Positions 56,001-64,000 of a DNA stretch of 64,000 nucleotides are shown here, one piece after another. Within the stretch, counting starts at the first letter, position 1. Every line of letters begins with the position of its first letter. Below the pieces are notes generated by a model, which did no database searches, was not told the DNA's origin, and saw only the letters and a program-made list of their open reading frames with translations. The position numbers and the translations under genes are program-made. The DNA is from Verrucomicrobiota bacterium (GTDB lineage: Bacteria > Verrucomicrobiota > Lentisphaeria > JABSQK01 > JAJFLO01): assembly GCA_021772615.1 (NCBI GenBank), contig JAJFLQ010000104.1, forward strand, positions 1 to 64,000, read 5' to 3'.

Positions 56001-59000
56001 CGGCGGTCTGTGGAACAATGCCGCTGTCGAGATTGTGAATTGTACCCTTTCCGAAAATATCGCGGGGAGAGATGGCGGCGGCGTCTTCAATCACGTGGAA
56101 GGGAACGGCAACGCGACGCTCGCGACCATTGTTCACAACACGGCGGCAACATCCGGAGGCGGCATCGCAAACGGCGGAAACTGGACCGTCAGCGGAACGA
56201 TTATCGCTAACAATATCGCTGAGGATTGCGAAGGGACCATTAGCTCCGCGGATTATAATGTGGACGGCGACGGCAGTTGCGTGCTCGCAAACATGCACGA
56301 CATGTCGGCCATTGATCCGCAGCTCGGTCCATTGACGCATCCAACGACGGTTACAGCCGTTCACGTTCCGTTGGCCGGCAGTACGGTGATCGACGCTGGT
56401 CCCACGACGTTTAGGGACGACCAGGACAACGCGGTCGTCATCGACCAGCGCGGCACGGCCCGGCCCGTTGACGGCGACAACGACACGATGTCAGCCAGCG
56501 ACATCGGCGCAGTCGAAGCGGCGTTTACGGCTGCGCCTACAGTACGGATCTCCTCGCACGACAACGGCGATCGTCTCGCGGTGCCGGTTGATACCACGAT
56601 TTCTGCAATGGCGGCCGCCACGGAGACAACGATCGAATCGGTAACGTTTTTCGTGGACGGCGAGCCAATTGGCGACGTGACCGAAGAACCGTATGACATC
56701 GCGTGGCAGACGCCGCTCTCTGGTCAATACCACATCCATGCGGCAGTGACGGACGATCGCGGCGTTACGATTTCGTCGGAAGGTGTAAATGTGATTGCAG
56801 AACCGCTTGATATCACGTTTGTGCGGCCCGATGCGGAAACACGCGTCGCACCACAGCAACCGCTTCTGGTGCTGTGGGATATTCGAACCGTCGATCTCTC
56901 GTTCTATTTCGATCTTTACGCGCTTCAAACGCCGTCTGTTGATGCTGATACGGTTGTGAATACGGGAGAGATACTGGCGACCGGGCTTGACGTTCAGGAC
57001 TATCTTAGCGGGTATAATCACCTGCCTGGAATTGATACGACGCTCGAGTCCGACAACGACGTCGAACTTTGGTACGTTGCCATACACGTGACCGATTCGG
57101 ACAGTCCGTATTTCGACACCGTCTTCACCTCTTCATTTCCTTTTACGGTAACGAATGACGCGTCATCGAATATGATTATCCTGCGGCCGCCGGAGGCGTC
57201 GACGATCCGCTACGGCGATGAAGTACATGTGGACGCAGTTTTTACCGACGGCGCCGGCGATATCCCGGGAGGCCTCGTCGAAGTCGGATTTGCGTTCGCG
57301 GGACCGGGAAATCAGTTCATCGAGCGGCCTGCCGATACCGTGCAGGACCCGGACATCGGCAACCGCTCTTCAACCGTAGCGTTTGCACCACCGAGTACCG
57401 GTGTGTGGGATATTTCGGTCCGCGGACCGAAAAACCGGTTGGATTTCAATGAGTCCGTGGAACGCCGAACGTTGCGGGTGCAGCGTGTCGATTCCGAATT
57501 AGTGTTGTCATTGTCCGGCGATGTTGCCGATTTCGGCGCCGATGTCGACGTTTCGGCCACGCTCTCGTTGTCGAACGGAAACCCCGGTGGTGTGGACCTC
57601 ACGGGCGTCCCTGTGGTATTAACCGTGACCCATCCGTTTGCATCCGTAAACGGGCCGATATCGACGCACGAGGCCACAAGTGACGCCACCGGTATGGTGG
57701 ATTGGACGTTGCCGTCCACGTTATTGGACAGCGACGGTGTCTGGCGGTTGCGGGCGCGCATGTCTGGTACCGGAAATATTCACGCCTCGGCTTCCGCGGT
57801 TCACGACGTTGAGATTCGGAGCCGGCGAGGGTACGCCATCCTTGTCCAGGGCCAGGTGTCCGAGGGAGACGGCTCCGAAGGGCTGGATGTCCACCGAAAT
57901 ACACTCGAATTTGCCGAGTCTGCATTCTTGTCGTCGGGCTTCAATGCGGATGATATCCATTGGGTGACATGGGCGCCGGGCGAGAGCTCGATGGCGAAAC
58001 TCACGCAAGCGATCGAGGGCTGGGCATCGAACAAGATAAACGCGTCGCCGGCGCCGTTGTATGTGGTGCTGGTGAACCATGGCAGTCCGAAGACCTTTCA
58101 CCTGGGACCCGGTGCGGATGAAAACCTGTCCCCTGAACAGCTCGACGGCATGATCTCGACTCTCGAATCGAATCTGTCGTCCAACGCACTCGCCGACAGT
58201 CAACCCATCGTATTGATGCTCGGCATGTGCTACGGCGGCAGTTTTGTTCCTGAAATTTCGGCACCTGGACGCATTGTCATTTCTACTTCCGAATCATATG
58301 AACGCTCGATTCGTGAACCCGGCAATCCACCGGTCGGACAGCAGGGAGAGTACTTTATTTATCTGCTGATGAACGAGTTGCGATCGCGGCGGTCGTTGGC
58401 GGAGTCGTTTCGCCGTAGCGCGCACGCCGTATCGTGCTTGTCCGAGCATCTCTTGTTCGACCGGGCTGTTGGCGGGTTCGCCGAGACAGGCCAACATCCG
58501 CTGCTCGATGACAATGGCGATGGGCGGGGCAGTCGGTTGGCATTCCACAACCAGGGTGACGGCGGATTCGCGTCGAATATTTTCCTGAACACTGGTTCGG
58601 AATTGCCGTCTGTGCGCATCGTGGATCGGAGTCCCTCGCGGTTTCTCAACTCGACTGACGACGTAACCGATCTAACGCCAAATGGCGACTCCGCGGTATG
58701 GGTGAGACTCGACGACATCCCTGCCGATCGGTCGCAATTGCAGGTTCGCATGGAAATCCGTCCGCCGGGAAGCGAGAATATTGCGTTCGACGCAGGCGAA
58801 ACGATGCAAATAAATCTGGAATTCGACGGCCGGCAAATGGTCGAATCTACCACTGAGCCCGATGTGTTTGTGTGGCCCGATCCATCCAATCCCGGCGACG
58901 CAAACGCGTTGTTTGCGGCTCCCGGCCGATATGAAATTTTCGTATTCGTGGCGGAAGACGAGACCACGCCGTCGCCTGCGCCGGCGATTCTATCGCTTTA

Positions 59001-60696
59001 TCGTGGAGACGGTACCGATGAACCCGAGGAATTCGGGCAGTTGCAACCACTTCCGGGGGCCATCGTAGACTTCAATACCGTTCCCGGCATCTTTGAGTGG
59101 GACAGGAGTACGGCGAGTTCAATCATCCGCTACATCTGGCGCCTCTGGTCGAATGACAGCCACGCGGACGACGGCTTGGTCTACGAAAGTGTTCCTCTGC
59201 GATCAACCTTCTTTGTACCGCCACGTCGCATTATTGCCGGCCTGGTAAACGACGACTACTGGTGGGATGTTGTCGCCGTCGATCGCCGTGGAAACGCAAA
59301 GTCGAGCAATGAGTCCGCTCGCAAGGTCGTGATTCGGAAAAGCAACGCGCTGTTGCTCAATTTCGTCACAGGTCGGATAACAGACTACGAATCGGGCGAA
59401 CCGATTGAGGGGGTGGACGAGTCGGTAATTGGTGTCGGCGCATCGGAAATCGGTGTCGACGCGTCGGTCGTTAAGAAATACTACCCAGATAGTGGTAATT
59501 ATCTGGTCGCTGTTACGAACACCGCGGAAACTATCGAACTGGGTATTAACGTCGGCGGCTACCATCCGGAGTCGTTTTTGGAGGTCATCGTTGCCGATGT
59601 GGAAGTGGCGTTTGAGCATCACTTTCGGATGCGGCCCATCTCCGCAACCGCAGACAATGTACAGTTGACGATCAACAGTCCATTCGGCGCTCCGCGCGGT
59701 GGTGGAACATATCTTCGGGGTGATGTCGCGCGGTGGTCGGTTACCACGCCCTGGTCCACTGACTCGGACATTCGATTCGTCACCGCGACGTCGGCCGGGA
59801 CAGCCGAAATGACGGAAGACAAGACCGTTATCGTACCGTGGACGCGCCAGAATCGACTTCGTTTCAACAGCGATCATCCCTCACGATCCGGCCTTGGACA
59901 ACCTACCACAGGCGATGGATGGCATCGTCATGAGTCGACGGTGCTATGGGCGGTAACCAGTCCGGATGTTGTTATTCCACTACAGGAGCAATTCGTTGCG
60001 CGCACCCCGAATGGCGCAATCAACATTCTCGATGCGCCGCAAACGGTTCCAGTCGAATGGGACCGCCAGTTCTTTCTGGATGTGGATACGAACGGCCTCG
60101 GCGCCGGATCTATTGCGGGAGATCGAGGCTGGATTGCAGCCGGGCAGTCTATCGAGCTTGCTGCGACCAACTCGGATACGTTTACGTTCATCGAATGGCG
60201 CGGAGCGATTTCCGAGGGTACGAACCGGACGACCGACAATCCAGTCAAGGTCACGATGAACCGGGCGCGTCGCATTACGGCAGTATTCAGCCCTCGCGGC
60301 ACGAATGAAGTTTTCACGATTGCGTTGCGACGGGGATGGAATCTGGTGTCACTACCGATAATTCCATTTGACAATGATGTTGGCGACGTCTTCGGCGGCC
60401 ACATCCAGGGTGAAGTCTGGGAGTGGCAGGGGGTTGGATACACCCCGGCTGAATTTATTCATCCAAAGGTCGGCTATTGGGTATGGGCGCCGTTACCAGC
60501 TTCTGCAACAGTTTCGGGTACCCTTGTGACTAATCGATCCCTTGGATTTGTAAAGGGGTGGAATTTGGTTGGATCGGTAGACGAGCCGAGCCCGTTACCG
60601 ACAGGCGTCAACAATGCGTGGACGTGGACTGGCAGAGAGTTCGTGACGGCAGCGGCGCTCAGGCGTCTGGAGGGAAGGTGGGTGTTCATGCCGTAG
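53068..60696 (+). CDS. Giant secreted repeat protein with embedded clan CD cysteine peptidase
   Basis: 2542 residues; ATGs at 53068 and 53077 are both possible (GGGG precedes them). After the signal peptide come nine repeats of 74-80 residues, each opening EYF(I/V)D.DPG(F/Y)GNG and closing RWS(M/I)VQS. Then a Calx-beta domain (about 722-830), beta-helix rungs of the choice-of-anchor Q type (about 835-1155) and Ig-like domains. At about 1587-1830 lies a caspase/legumain-like peptidase (peptidase C13-like): YAILVQGQ, catalytic His1671 in VLVNHGSP and Cys1721 in MLGMCYGGSF. More beta domains lead to a C-terminal GWNLVSLP-type module that appears twice (RRGWNLVSLP, VKGWNLVGS). Probably exported to the surface; the peptidase may process itself or neighbours. 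The following gene is a FadL/PorV-like membrane protein. Confidence 0.9.
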   Translation: MKPMKRLLTWLLHVAWLVLMPSLTAQQQVGDLEYFIDLDPGFGNGISVPGAVAEIVDRSLTVDTDTLAPGFHTLYVRARTESSPARWSMVQSRPIFIASAMPDLAAIDRIEYFIDRDPGYGNGVAVDLSGADGDAFDRTVAFTPDVTGLDDGFHTLLIRAQDASGRWSMVQSQVFLIVPGNIVTQSLTGLEYFVDRDPGFGNGIAISGAGDDVNVMFTLDDVPEPGFHTVHVRARNLDNAWSTIASRVFLVTSTAPVSHDMVALEYFVDDDPGYGNGVDVPIAQSAVVDSTFLVDVTGLTPGFHTLHVRVRNTAGLWSVLQNRLFWIVEPDVDVSDISGFEYFIDHDPGFGNGTMVTTAGSSIDTTFAVDVTGIAPGAHALYVRARSAAGRWSIVQSRLFVVESEVDPVAELSAIEYFIDHDPGFGNGIAVPFDTETEEVSFVVDITNLDPGFHSLYARARNDMGRWSIVQSRLVFIPQPIPPHTGIEFLEYFVDRDPGYGGGTQIPFASDSEDSTVVIGGFTVGPAGLEPGFHTVFVRARNADDQWSVIQARTFFIGREPRVVPELVRIEYFIDRDPGVGMGTPVSVSGSRDVITFFTVDAETAGPGWHTVHVRGEDSAGHWSILQSQTFVVLPAVDHETHIDRVEYFFDADPGYANGRSVALPVGGISLDNVDLTFQPEVRMLQSGCHALYVRARDAEDEWSIVHSSQVDISSVAENAVSISSAHVAEGYRESVTLDFEVVLNEVAGRSMPVTVDYRISPGSATPIADYQPITGTVSFQPGSNRQTIRVVVYPDDTVEADETVMIRLGNPANAVIVDDRATGTIVDVSTVIVAVENTADSGPGSLRRAVANAQDGQTIIFNVSGTITLATGTLVITRDLTLSGPDDGGIIISGGLGSRIFDIIDADVTMRNLVIRDGNAADGGAVRCVNSRLEMMSCGLTNNTATGNGGAIHHDGVNGQLSLRGCALWGNHAAFDGGGLWNNAAVEIVNCTLSENIAGRDGGGVFNHVEGNGNATLATIVHNTAATSGGGIANGGNWTVSGTIIANNIAEDCEGTISSADYNVDGDGSCVLANMHDMSAIDPQLGPLTHPTTVTAVHVPLAGSTVIDAGPTTFRDDQDNAVVIDQRGTARPVDGDNDTMSASDIGAVEAAFTAAPTVRISSHDNGDRLAVPVDTTISAMAAATETTIESVTFFVDGEPIGDVTEEPYDIAWQTPLSGQYHIHAAVTDDRGVTISSEGVNVIAEPLDITFVRPDAETRVAPQQPLLVLWDIRTVDLSFYFDLYALQTPSVDADTVVNTGEILATGLDVQDYLSGYNHLPGIDTTLESDNDVELWYVAIHVTDSDSPYFDTVFTSSFPFTVTNDASSNMIILRPPEASTIRYGDEVHVDAVFTDGAGDIPGGLVEVGFAFAGPGNQFIERPADTVQDPDIGNRSSTVAFAPPSTGVWDISVRGPKNRLDFNESVERRTLRVQRVDSELVLSLSGDVADFGADVDVSATLSLSNGNPGGVDLTGVPVVLTVTHPFASVNGPISTHEATSDATGMVDWTLPSTLLDSDGVWRLRARMSGTGNIHASASAVHDVEIRSRRGYAILVQGQVSEGDGSEGLDVHRNTLEFAESAFLSSGFNADDIHWVTWAPGESSMAKLTQAIEGWASNKINASPAPLYVVLVNHGSPKTFHLGPGADENLSPEQLDGMISTLESNLSSNALADSQPIVLMLGMCYGGSFVPEISAPGRIVISTSESYERSIREPGNPPVGQQGEYFIYLLMNELRSRRSLAESFRRSAHAVSCLSEHLLFDRAVGGFAETGQHPLLDDNGDGRGSRLAFHNQGDGGFASNIFLNTGSELPSVRIVDRSPSRFLNSTDDVTDLTPNGDSAVWVRLDDIPADRSQLQVRMEIRPPGSENIAFDAGETMQINLEFDGRQMVESTTEPDVFVWPDPSNPGDANALFAAPGRYEIFVFVAEDETTPSPAPAILSLYRGDGTDEPEEFGQLQPLPGAIVDFNTVPGIFEWDRSTASSIIRYIWRLWSNDSHADDGLVYESVPLRSTFFVPPRRIIAGLVNDDYWWDVVAVDRRGNAKSSNESARKVVIRKSNALLLNFVTGRITDYESGEPIEGVDESVIGVGASEIGVDASVVKKYYPDSGNYLVAVTNTAETIELGINVGGYHPESFLEVIVADVEVAFEHHFRMRPISATADNVQLTINSPFGAPRGGGTYLRGDVARWSVTTPWSTDSDIRFVTATSAGTAEMTEDKTVIVPWTRQNRLRFNSDHPSRSGLGQPTTGDGWHRHESTVLWAVTSPDVVIPLQEQFVARTPNGAINILDAPQTVPVEWDRQFFLDVDTNGLGAGSIAGDRGWIAAGQSIELAATNSDTFTFIEWRGAISEGTNRTTDNPVKVTMNRARRITAVFSPRGTNEVFTIALRRGWNLVSLPIIPFDNDVGDVFGGHIQGEVWEWQGVGYTPAEFIHPKVGYWVWAPLPASATVSGTLVTNRSLGFVKGWNLVGSVDEPSPLPTGVNNAWTWTGREFVTAAALRRLEGRWVFMP
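53161..55205 (+). repeat. Nine tandem coding repeats, 222-240 bp each
   Basis: Unit starts at 53161, 53395, 53635, 53857, 54085, 54310, 54535, 54775 and 55003. The opening EYF-D-DPG-G and the closing W-S-(M/I)-Q are conserved while the middle diverges, so the array is old, not a recent expansion. Confidence 0.9.
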
Positions 60697-60776
60697 GCCG
60701 TGCCTCCAGATTGGCCCAATAGTCGATCAATCATCTTCTCGCGAATTGCGGCGGCCGGAACACTGCTTGATTGGAC

Positions 60777-60858
60777 GCCGGGGACGTCGTCTTTTCAGGC
60801 AAAACGCAGGTCCGCATTGACGGAAAAACTGGAGGGTCGACGTCCCCGGCGACCGCCG
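60777..60858. repeat. Inverted repeat with a TGGAGGG-type hairpin
   Basis: GCCGGGGACGTCG (60777-60789) is the exact complement of 60838-60850, which lies inside a TGGAGGG-type element (CTGGAGGGTCGACG, then CGGCGACCGCC). The stretch 60697-61170 holds no convincing gene. Confidence 0.7.
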
Positions 60859-61170
60859 TGTTCAGGATGACCTCCGCATAAGCAGATCATAGCTCAGTAG
60901 TTTGAGGCAAGAGCTTCGTGAAGTGGTCGCACCTTTTTGGGCATCGCATCGCACTGCGGACGTCATAGCGCAAAGAATGAGCGATGGAGTGAACAGCCAT
61001 ACTGAGCTCAGATCCTGCACGGACAACCTTGATCGGGAAACTTTTGGAGTACGGGCGTTCAGCCTGCTGGTGTCACATTTTGTGTCCGCTGGTTCGTGGC
61101 ATCCCGGTTTCGATCCGGCGTTGTCCTATCTTATCCGAGCTAAATTAATTCAAGTGGATTGAAGTTTATC

Positions 61171-62472
61171 ATGATGCATAAGATGTTTGTTCTATTCGCT
61201 TCGTTGCTCGTTGGCTTCTCCAATACCGCTTCAGGCCAAAGCGGCGGTGTCAGGCCTGAACTGCTTGAGGTCGTTAATCCCAATCCGGTAGGCTCAGGCG
61301 CGCGCGCGTTGGGAATGGCAAACGCGTTCATTGGCGTTGCCGACGATGCGACGGCCGCGTTCTGGAACCCAGCCGGTGCATTCCGGTTGCAGACACTGGA
61401 GATTTCCTGTGCGTGGGAAGCCATAGCCCATAGTGAACGCCTTGGAGGTTCCGGCGACGATACGACGGTGCGCATTGAGGATCTCAACTTCGCCAGTGTT
61501 GTTCTGCCATATTGGAAGCGGCGCAATTTTGTCTTTTCTTTGAATTATCTCGAGCTATACCGATTTGATCGGGATTTCGGCACGCCGTTTGACTTCGCCG
61601 TAAGTTCGAGTCTTCAGCATGCCGGTGTCTATGACTTTCGTCAGCGCGGCGCCTTTTCCGTTTTGGCTCCGTCGATGGCACTCGAAGTTTCATCACGATT
61701 GGCACTGGGCATTACGATCAATGTCTGGAACGACGATGTAACGGGCAACAGTTCGTTTTCCAAGACCGAGTCGCTGTCGAATCAGGTAGTCACATTCAAC
61801 GGGAACGTATTTGGCGTCAATTCCGTATTTAGGGAGAATCGCTTCACGGTGGACGATGGCTATTCGATAGTGGCAGGCGCGATGTTTCGCCTCACCAAGG
61901 ACCTGTCGCTCTCGGGCGTCGTGAAGCCGGCATTTGACATGGGGCTCGATCGGCGGCTTTTGGAGAGGACTGTGAATGACACGGGGCAGTCCACGACTAT
62001 GATTGCAGCCGCAACATCAGCCGATCTTGAGTTTCCCTGGATCATCGGCCTTGGCGCCGCGTGGCAGCCCAACGATGTGTTCACTGCGGCGTGGGACGTT
62101 ACCTGGACCGACTGGTCAAATTATCGGGTTGATGAAGGCGGTGGCGAGATCAATCCGGTAACGGGCAGTCCGGACGCATTACGCGATACCTTCACAATGC
62201 GACTGGGCTGCGAGTTCGTGGTGGTAACCGACAGAGTTCTGATTCCGCTCCGCTGCGGGATCGGCTACGATCCGTCGCCCGCGGTTTCCGCGACCGACGA
62301 ATACGTCACACTGAACGCCGGTACCGGGATACAGTTCACCAGATTCGCCCTCGATCTTGGATACGAATTTCGATTTGGCAACGATGTGAATGGCGATAAT
62401 CTCGCAGTGTTCGGAGGCGACCAGGATGTCCGCCAGCATCGAATCCTGGCGTCCATGATCGTCTACTTCTAG
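61171..62472 (+). CDS. FadL/PorV-like outer-membrane beta-barrel protein
   Basis: 433 residues from 61171 (61174 or 61183 also possible; GAAG weakly upstream). The signal peptide ends near TASGQ. The N-terminus after cleavage is diagnostic: GSGARALGMANAFIGVADDATAAFWNPAGA, the plug-region motif of the OmpP1/FadL and PorV/PorQ families. The rest shows amphipathic strands alternating with loops and ends in an aromatic residue (MIVYF), as barrels do. FadL proteins take up hydrophobic compounds; PorV-like ones assist type IX secretion. It follows a giant secreted protein, so an export or surface-attachment role is possible. The two families cannot be separated by eye. Confidence 0.85.
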   Translation: MMHKMFVLFASLLVGFSNTASGQSGGVRPELLEVVNPNPVGSGARALGMANAFIGVADDATAAFWNPAGAFRLQTLEISCAWEAIAHSERLGGSGDDTTVRIEDLNFASVVLPYWKRRNFVFSLNYLELYRFDRDFGTPFDFAVSSSLQHAGVYDFRQRGAFSVLAPSMALEVSSRLALGITINVWNDDVTGNSSFSKTESLSNQVVTFNGNVFGVNSVFRENRFTVDDGYSIVAGAMFRLTKDLSLSGVVKPAFDMGLDRRLLERTVNDTGQSTTMIAAATSADLEFPWIIGLGAAWQPNDVFTAAWDVTWTDWSNYRVDEGGGEINPVTGSPDALRDTFTMRLGCEFVVVTDRVLIPLRCGIGYDPSPAVSATDEYVTLNAGTGIQFTRFALDLGYEFRFGNDVNGDNLAVFGGDQDVRQHRILASMIVYF

Positions 62473-62564
62473 TCGGCTCACAGGCACGTTGCAGGATTCT
62501 AAGAAAAAAACGTGTGTTGCAGATAAGATTCGTCCTGATTTCGTGATTCACTTACGAAATCATT

Positions 62565-63689
62565 ATGAAGAGTACAACATCCATTACGTTGGTCGAGGGG
62601 CTATTTGCAACGGGCCGCGGGTCACAGTCGAACCTGAGTGCCGTACATTGTTCGGACGTCAGGAATCGGGCCTGGGAACGGTTCATGGAGATATACGTTC
62701 CGTTCATCAGAAATTACGCCAGAAAAAAGGGACCATCCGTCCTGGTTGACGACATGCCGCAGGAAGTCATTCTGCGGCTACTGCGCCTAAAGAAGCCGCC
62801 GGTGATTACGGCTGACTCGCGACCGGGAAGTTTTCGCCGCTACCTCATGACGATCGTGAGAAGGGTGATCTATACGAAATGGCCGGCAATGACGGAACCG
62901 CTTGAGTCGAATACGGAGTGCTGCGTGGACGATGATTATTTCGAACGCTGGGACCGCCGTTGGAAGATAAACCTTCTGGTCGCGGCCATGGATCGTCTGC
63001 GGTATCGCGTGAATGCAGTCAATTACGAAGCCTATATGATGATGGCGGTTCACGGTGTAAAGGTACCGGACGTGATTCCCCGAATGAAGGCCTTGCATGA
63101 TGTCGCATACAACGCCAATCACCTGTATCAACTCAAGAGTCGGCTGACGAACTATTTGTCACAGGAAGTCCGAACACTGGAAAATGAGATTGGCGATGGA
63201 ACGTGCATCGACGACAGTGACATTGCGAATTTGCTGACGCGAAACGTCGTATCCGGCGACACAAAGGTACACGAGATCGCGGATCCCGGCCTGACTGCAT
63301 GGCTTGAAGCGATCAGGAAGATCCTGGGCGACGCCATCGTACCGGATTCACAGGACGATCAGATTTTTATCCGGGATGAAGCGGGCACGCGGTGGTGGAC
63401 TGTCCAATGCGATACGATATATGTCGGCACGGAGCTGAGCAGCGAGATCGTGCTCGTCGATGCATTCGCCTCTGGCCGCCACTGTGTGATATCGATTGCT
63501 TCCGGTAAGAGAATGATAAAGGATTGTGATTCGACGAATGGTACCAGAGTAAACCAACAGGAGATCCGTTCACATGAATTGGTGGACGGCGACGTTATTC
63601 AACTCGGTGGTGCGTCACTGATCTATTTTGACGGTCATCGGGGAGACAGGAAACACCAACTCATTGGTGTCCCGCGACACCGGTCATAA
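62565..63689 (+). CDS. Sigma-70-region-2 / FHA fusion protein
   Basis: 374 residues. No ribosome site precedes the ATG at 62565; no better start is available. Residues about 35-110 match region 2 of ECF-like sigma factors (RAWERFMEIYVPFIRNYARKK, DDMPQEVILRLLR, PGSFRRYLMTIVRRVI); the segment 120-220 is helical and could replace region 4 (NYEAYMMMAVHGVKVPDVI). The C-terminus (about 280-360) is an FHA domain (IYVGTELSSEIVLVD, GRHCVISI, DCDSTNGTRVNQQEI, DGDVIQLGG). It could be a sigma factor whose activity depends on a phosphothreonine partner. A close paralogue starts 17 bp downstream. Confidence 0.85.
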   Translation: MKSTTSITLVEGLFATGRGSQSNLSAVHCSDVRNRAWERFMEIYVPFIRNYARKKGPSVLVDDMPQEVILRLLRLKKPPVITADSRPGSFRRYLMTIVRRVIYTKWPAMTEPLESNTECCVDDDYFERWDRRWKINLLVAAMDRLRYRVNAVNYEAYMMMAVHGVKVPDVIPRMKALHDVAYNANHLYQLKSRLTNYLSQEVRTLENEIGDGTCIDDSDIANLLTRNVVSGDTKVHEIADPGLTAWLEAIRKILGDAIVPDSQDDQIFIRDEAGTRWWTVQCDTIYVGTELSSEIVLVDAFASGRHCVISIASGKRMIKDCDSTNGTRVNQQEIRSHELVDGDVIQLGGASLIYFDGHRGDRKHQLIGVPRHRS

Positions 63690-63706
63690 CAGGCGATGTA
63701 CATCTC

Positions 63707-64000
63707 ATGAACAGAACGACTTCTGTAACATTGGTAAACGGCCTTTTCGACGATGGCATCGGCAGCGGCAATGACGATAGGCGGCGCAGCGGGGAACGTC
63801 CGGACGGTGACTTGAGAAACTGGGCATGGCGAAAGTTCGCGGAAATCTATATTCCGTATATGAAGGAGTGTGCGAGACGAATGGGACCGGCATCGATTGT
63901 CGACGACGTGCCGCAGGAGGTCATTCTGCGTTTACTGAAATCGAAAAAACCGCCTGTTCTCACGCCGAACTCCCGAACGGGAAGCTTTCGAAGGTATCTC
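63707..64000 (+). CDS. Second sigma-70-region-2 protein (3' end outside window)
   Basis: 98 codons are visible. The product parallels the previous gene throughout: TTSVTLVNGLF, WAWRKFAEIYIPYMKECARR, DDVPQEVILRLLKSKKPPVL, TGSFRRYL. The two are tandem duplicates that have diverged. Whether this copy also carries an FHA domain lies beyond the window. Confidence 0.85.
   Translation, partial: MNRTTSVTLVNGLFDDGIGSGNDDRRRSGERPDGDLRNWAWRKFAEIYIPYMKECARRMGPASIVDDVPQEVILRLLKSKKPPVLTPNSRTGSFRRYL

Noticed and set aside
60930..60955. GG-N10-GC spacing upstream of the FadL-like gene
   Set aside because: Only the GG and GC fit; the rest of the -24 and -12 boxes does not match.
60902..61162. 86-codon TTG frame ending just before the FadL-like gene
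   Set aside because: No ribosome site, no recognisable family, codon use unlike neighbouring genes.

Overview
The window is one contiguous piece of a bacterial chromosome at roughly 55-60% G+C (estimated by eye). It is rich in very large secreted repeat proteins (LamG, beta-helix, FN3, dockerin-like), Ser/Thr kinases, FHA domains, sigma-factor/FHA fusions, a PEP-CTERM protein and a Tad pilus locus, with many small intergenic hairpin repeats. No ribosomal RNA, tRNA or housekeeping marker is present, so taxonomy is inference. The mix fits the PVC superphylum (Kiritimatiellota/Lentisphaerota/Planctomycetota-like) or a similar environmental Gram-negative lineage. TolC, secretin, FadL-like and lipoprotein genes indicate a double membrane.

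Layout. 1-9.3 kb (minus): two giant secreted adhesin-like proteins. 9.4-11.7 kb: a PEP-CTERM protein (minus) and a small secreted protein (plus), diverging from an intergenic region with two good sigma-54 (-24/-12) promoters, one for each. 12.2-22 kb (plus): a peptide-export operon made of TolC, HlyD, a C39-peptidase ABC transporter, a second NHLM-type ABC transporter, a possible small ORF and a type I periplasmic-binding lipoprotein. 22.1-26.2 kb (minus): a periplasmic-binding-protein/pentameric ligand-gated channel fusion downstream of an OppA-like binding protein. 26.2-27 kb: hairpin repeats and a dead ISL3-type transposase fragment.

27-35 kb (minus): a Tad (Flp) pilus operon, flp-cpaB-cpaC-tadA-tadB-tadC-FHA protein, whose ATPase carries an N-terminal FHA domain. 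35.6-46.6 kb (minus): the likely controlling operon, consisting of a small secreted protein, a 2516-residue transmembrane receptor kinase (three kinase-like domains inside, a TIM-barrel and carbohydrate-binding-like domains outside), an FHA-linked sigma-54 activator, and RpoN itself. 47-51.6 kb (plus): a second membrane Ser/Thr kinase and a lipoprotein, both ending in CsgG/FlgT-like domains. 52-62.5 kb (plus): a beta-helix protein, a 2542-residue repeat protein with an embedded clan CD (caspase/legumain-like) peptidase, and a FadL/PorV-like outer-membrane protein. 62.5-64 kb (plus): two tandem sigma-70-region-2 proteins, the first ending in an FHA domain; the second runs off the window.

How the parts may work together (inference): the receptor kinase reads an extracellular cue, phospho-threonine is read by FHA domains on the sigma-54 activator, on the Tad ATPase and on a sigma factor, and outputs include pilus assembly and surface proteins. 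The export operon and the adjacent binding-protein/channel cluster look like a release-and-sense module for a small molecule or peptide, but no precursor peptide was found.
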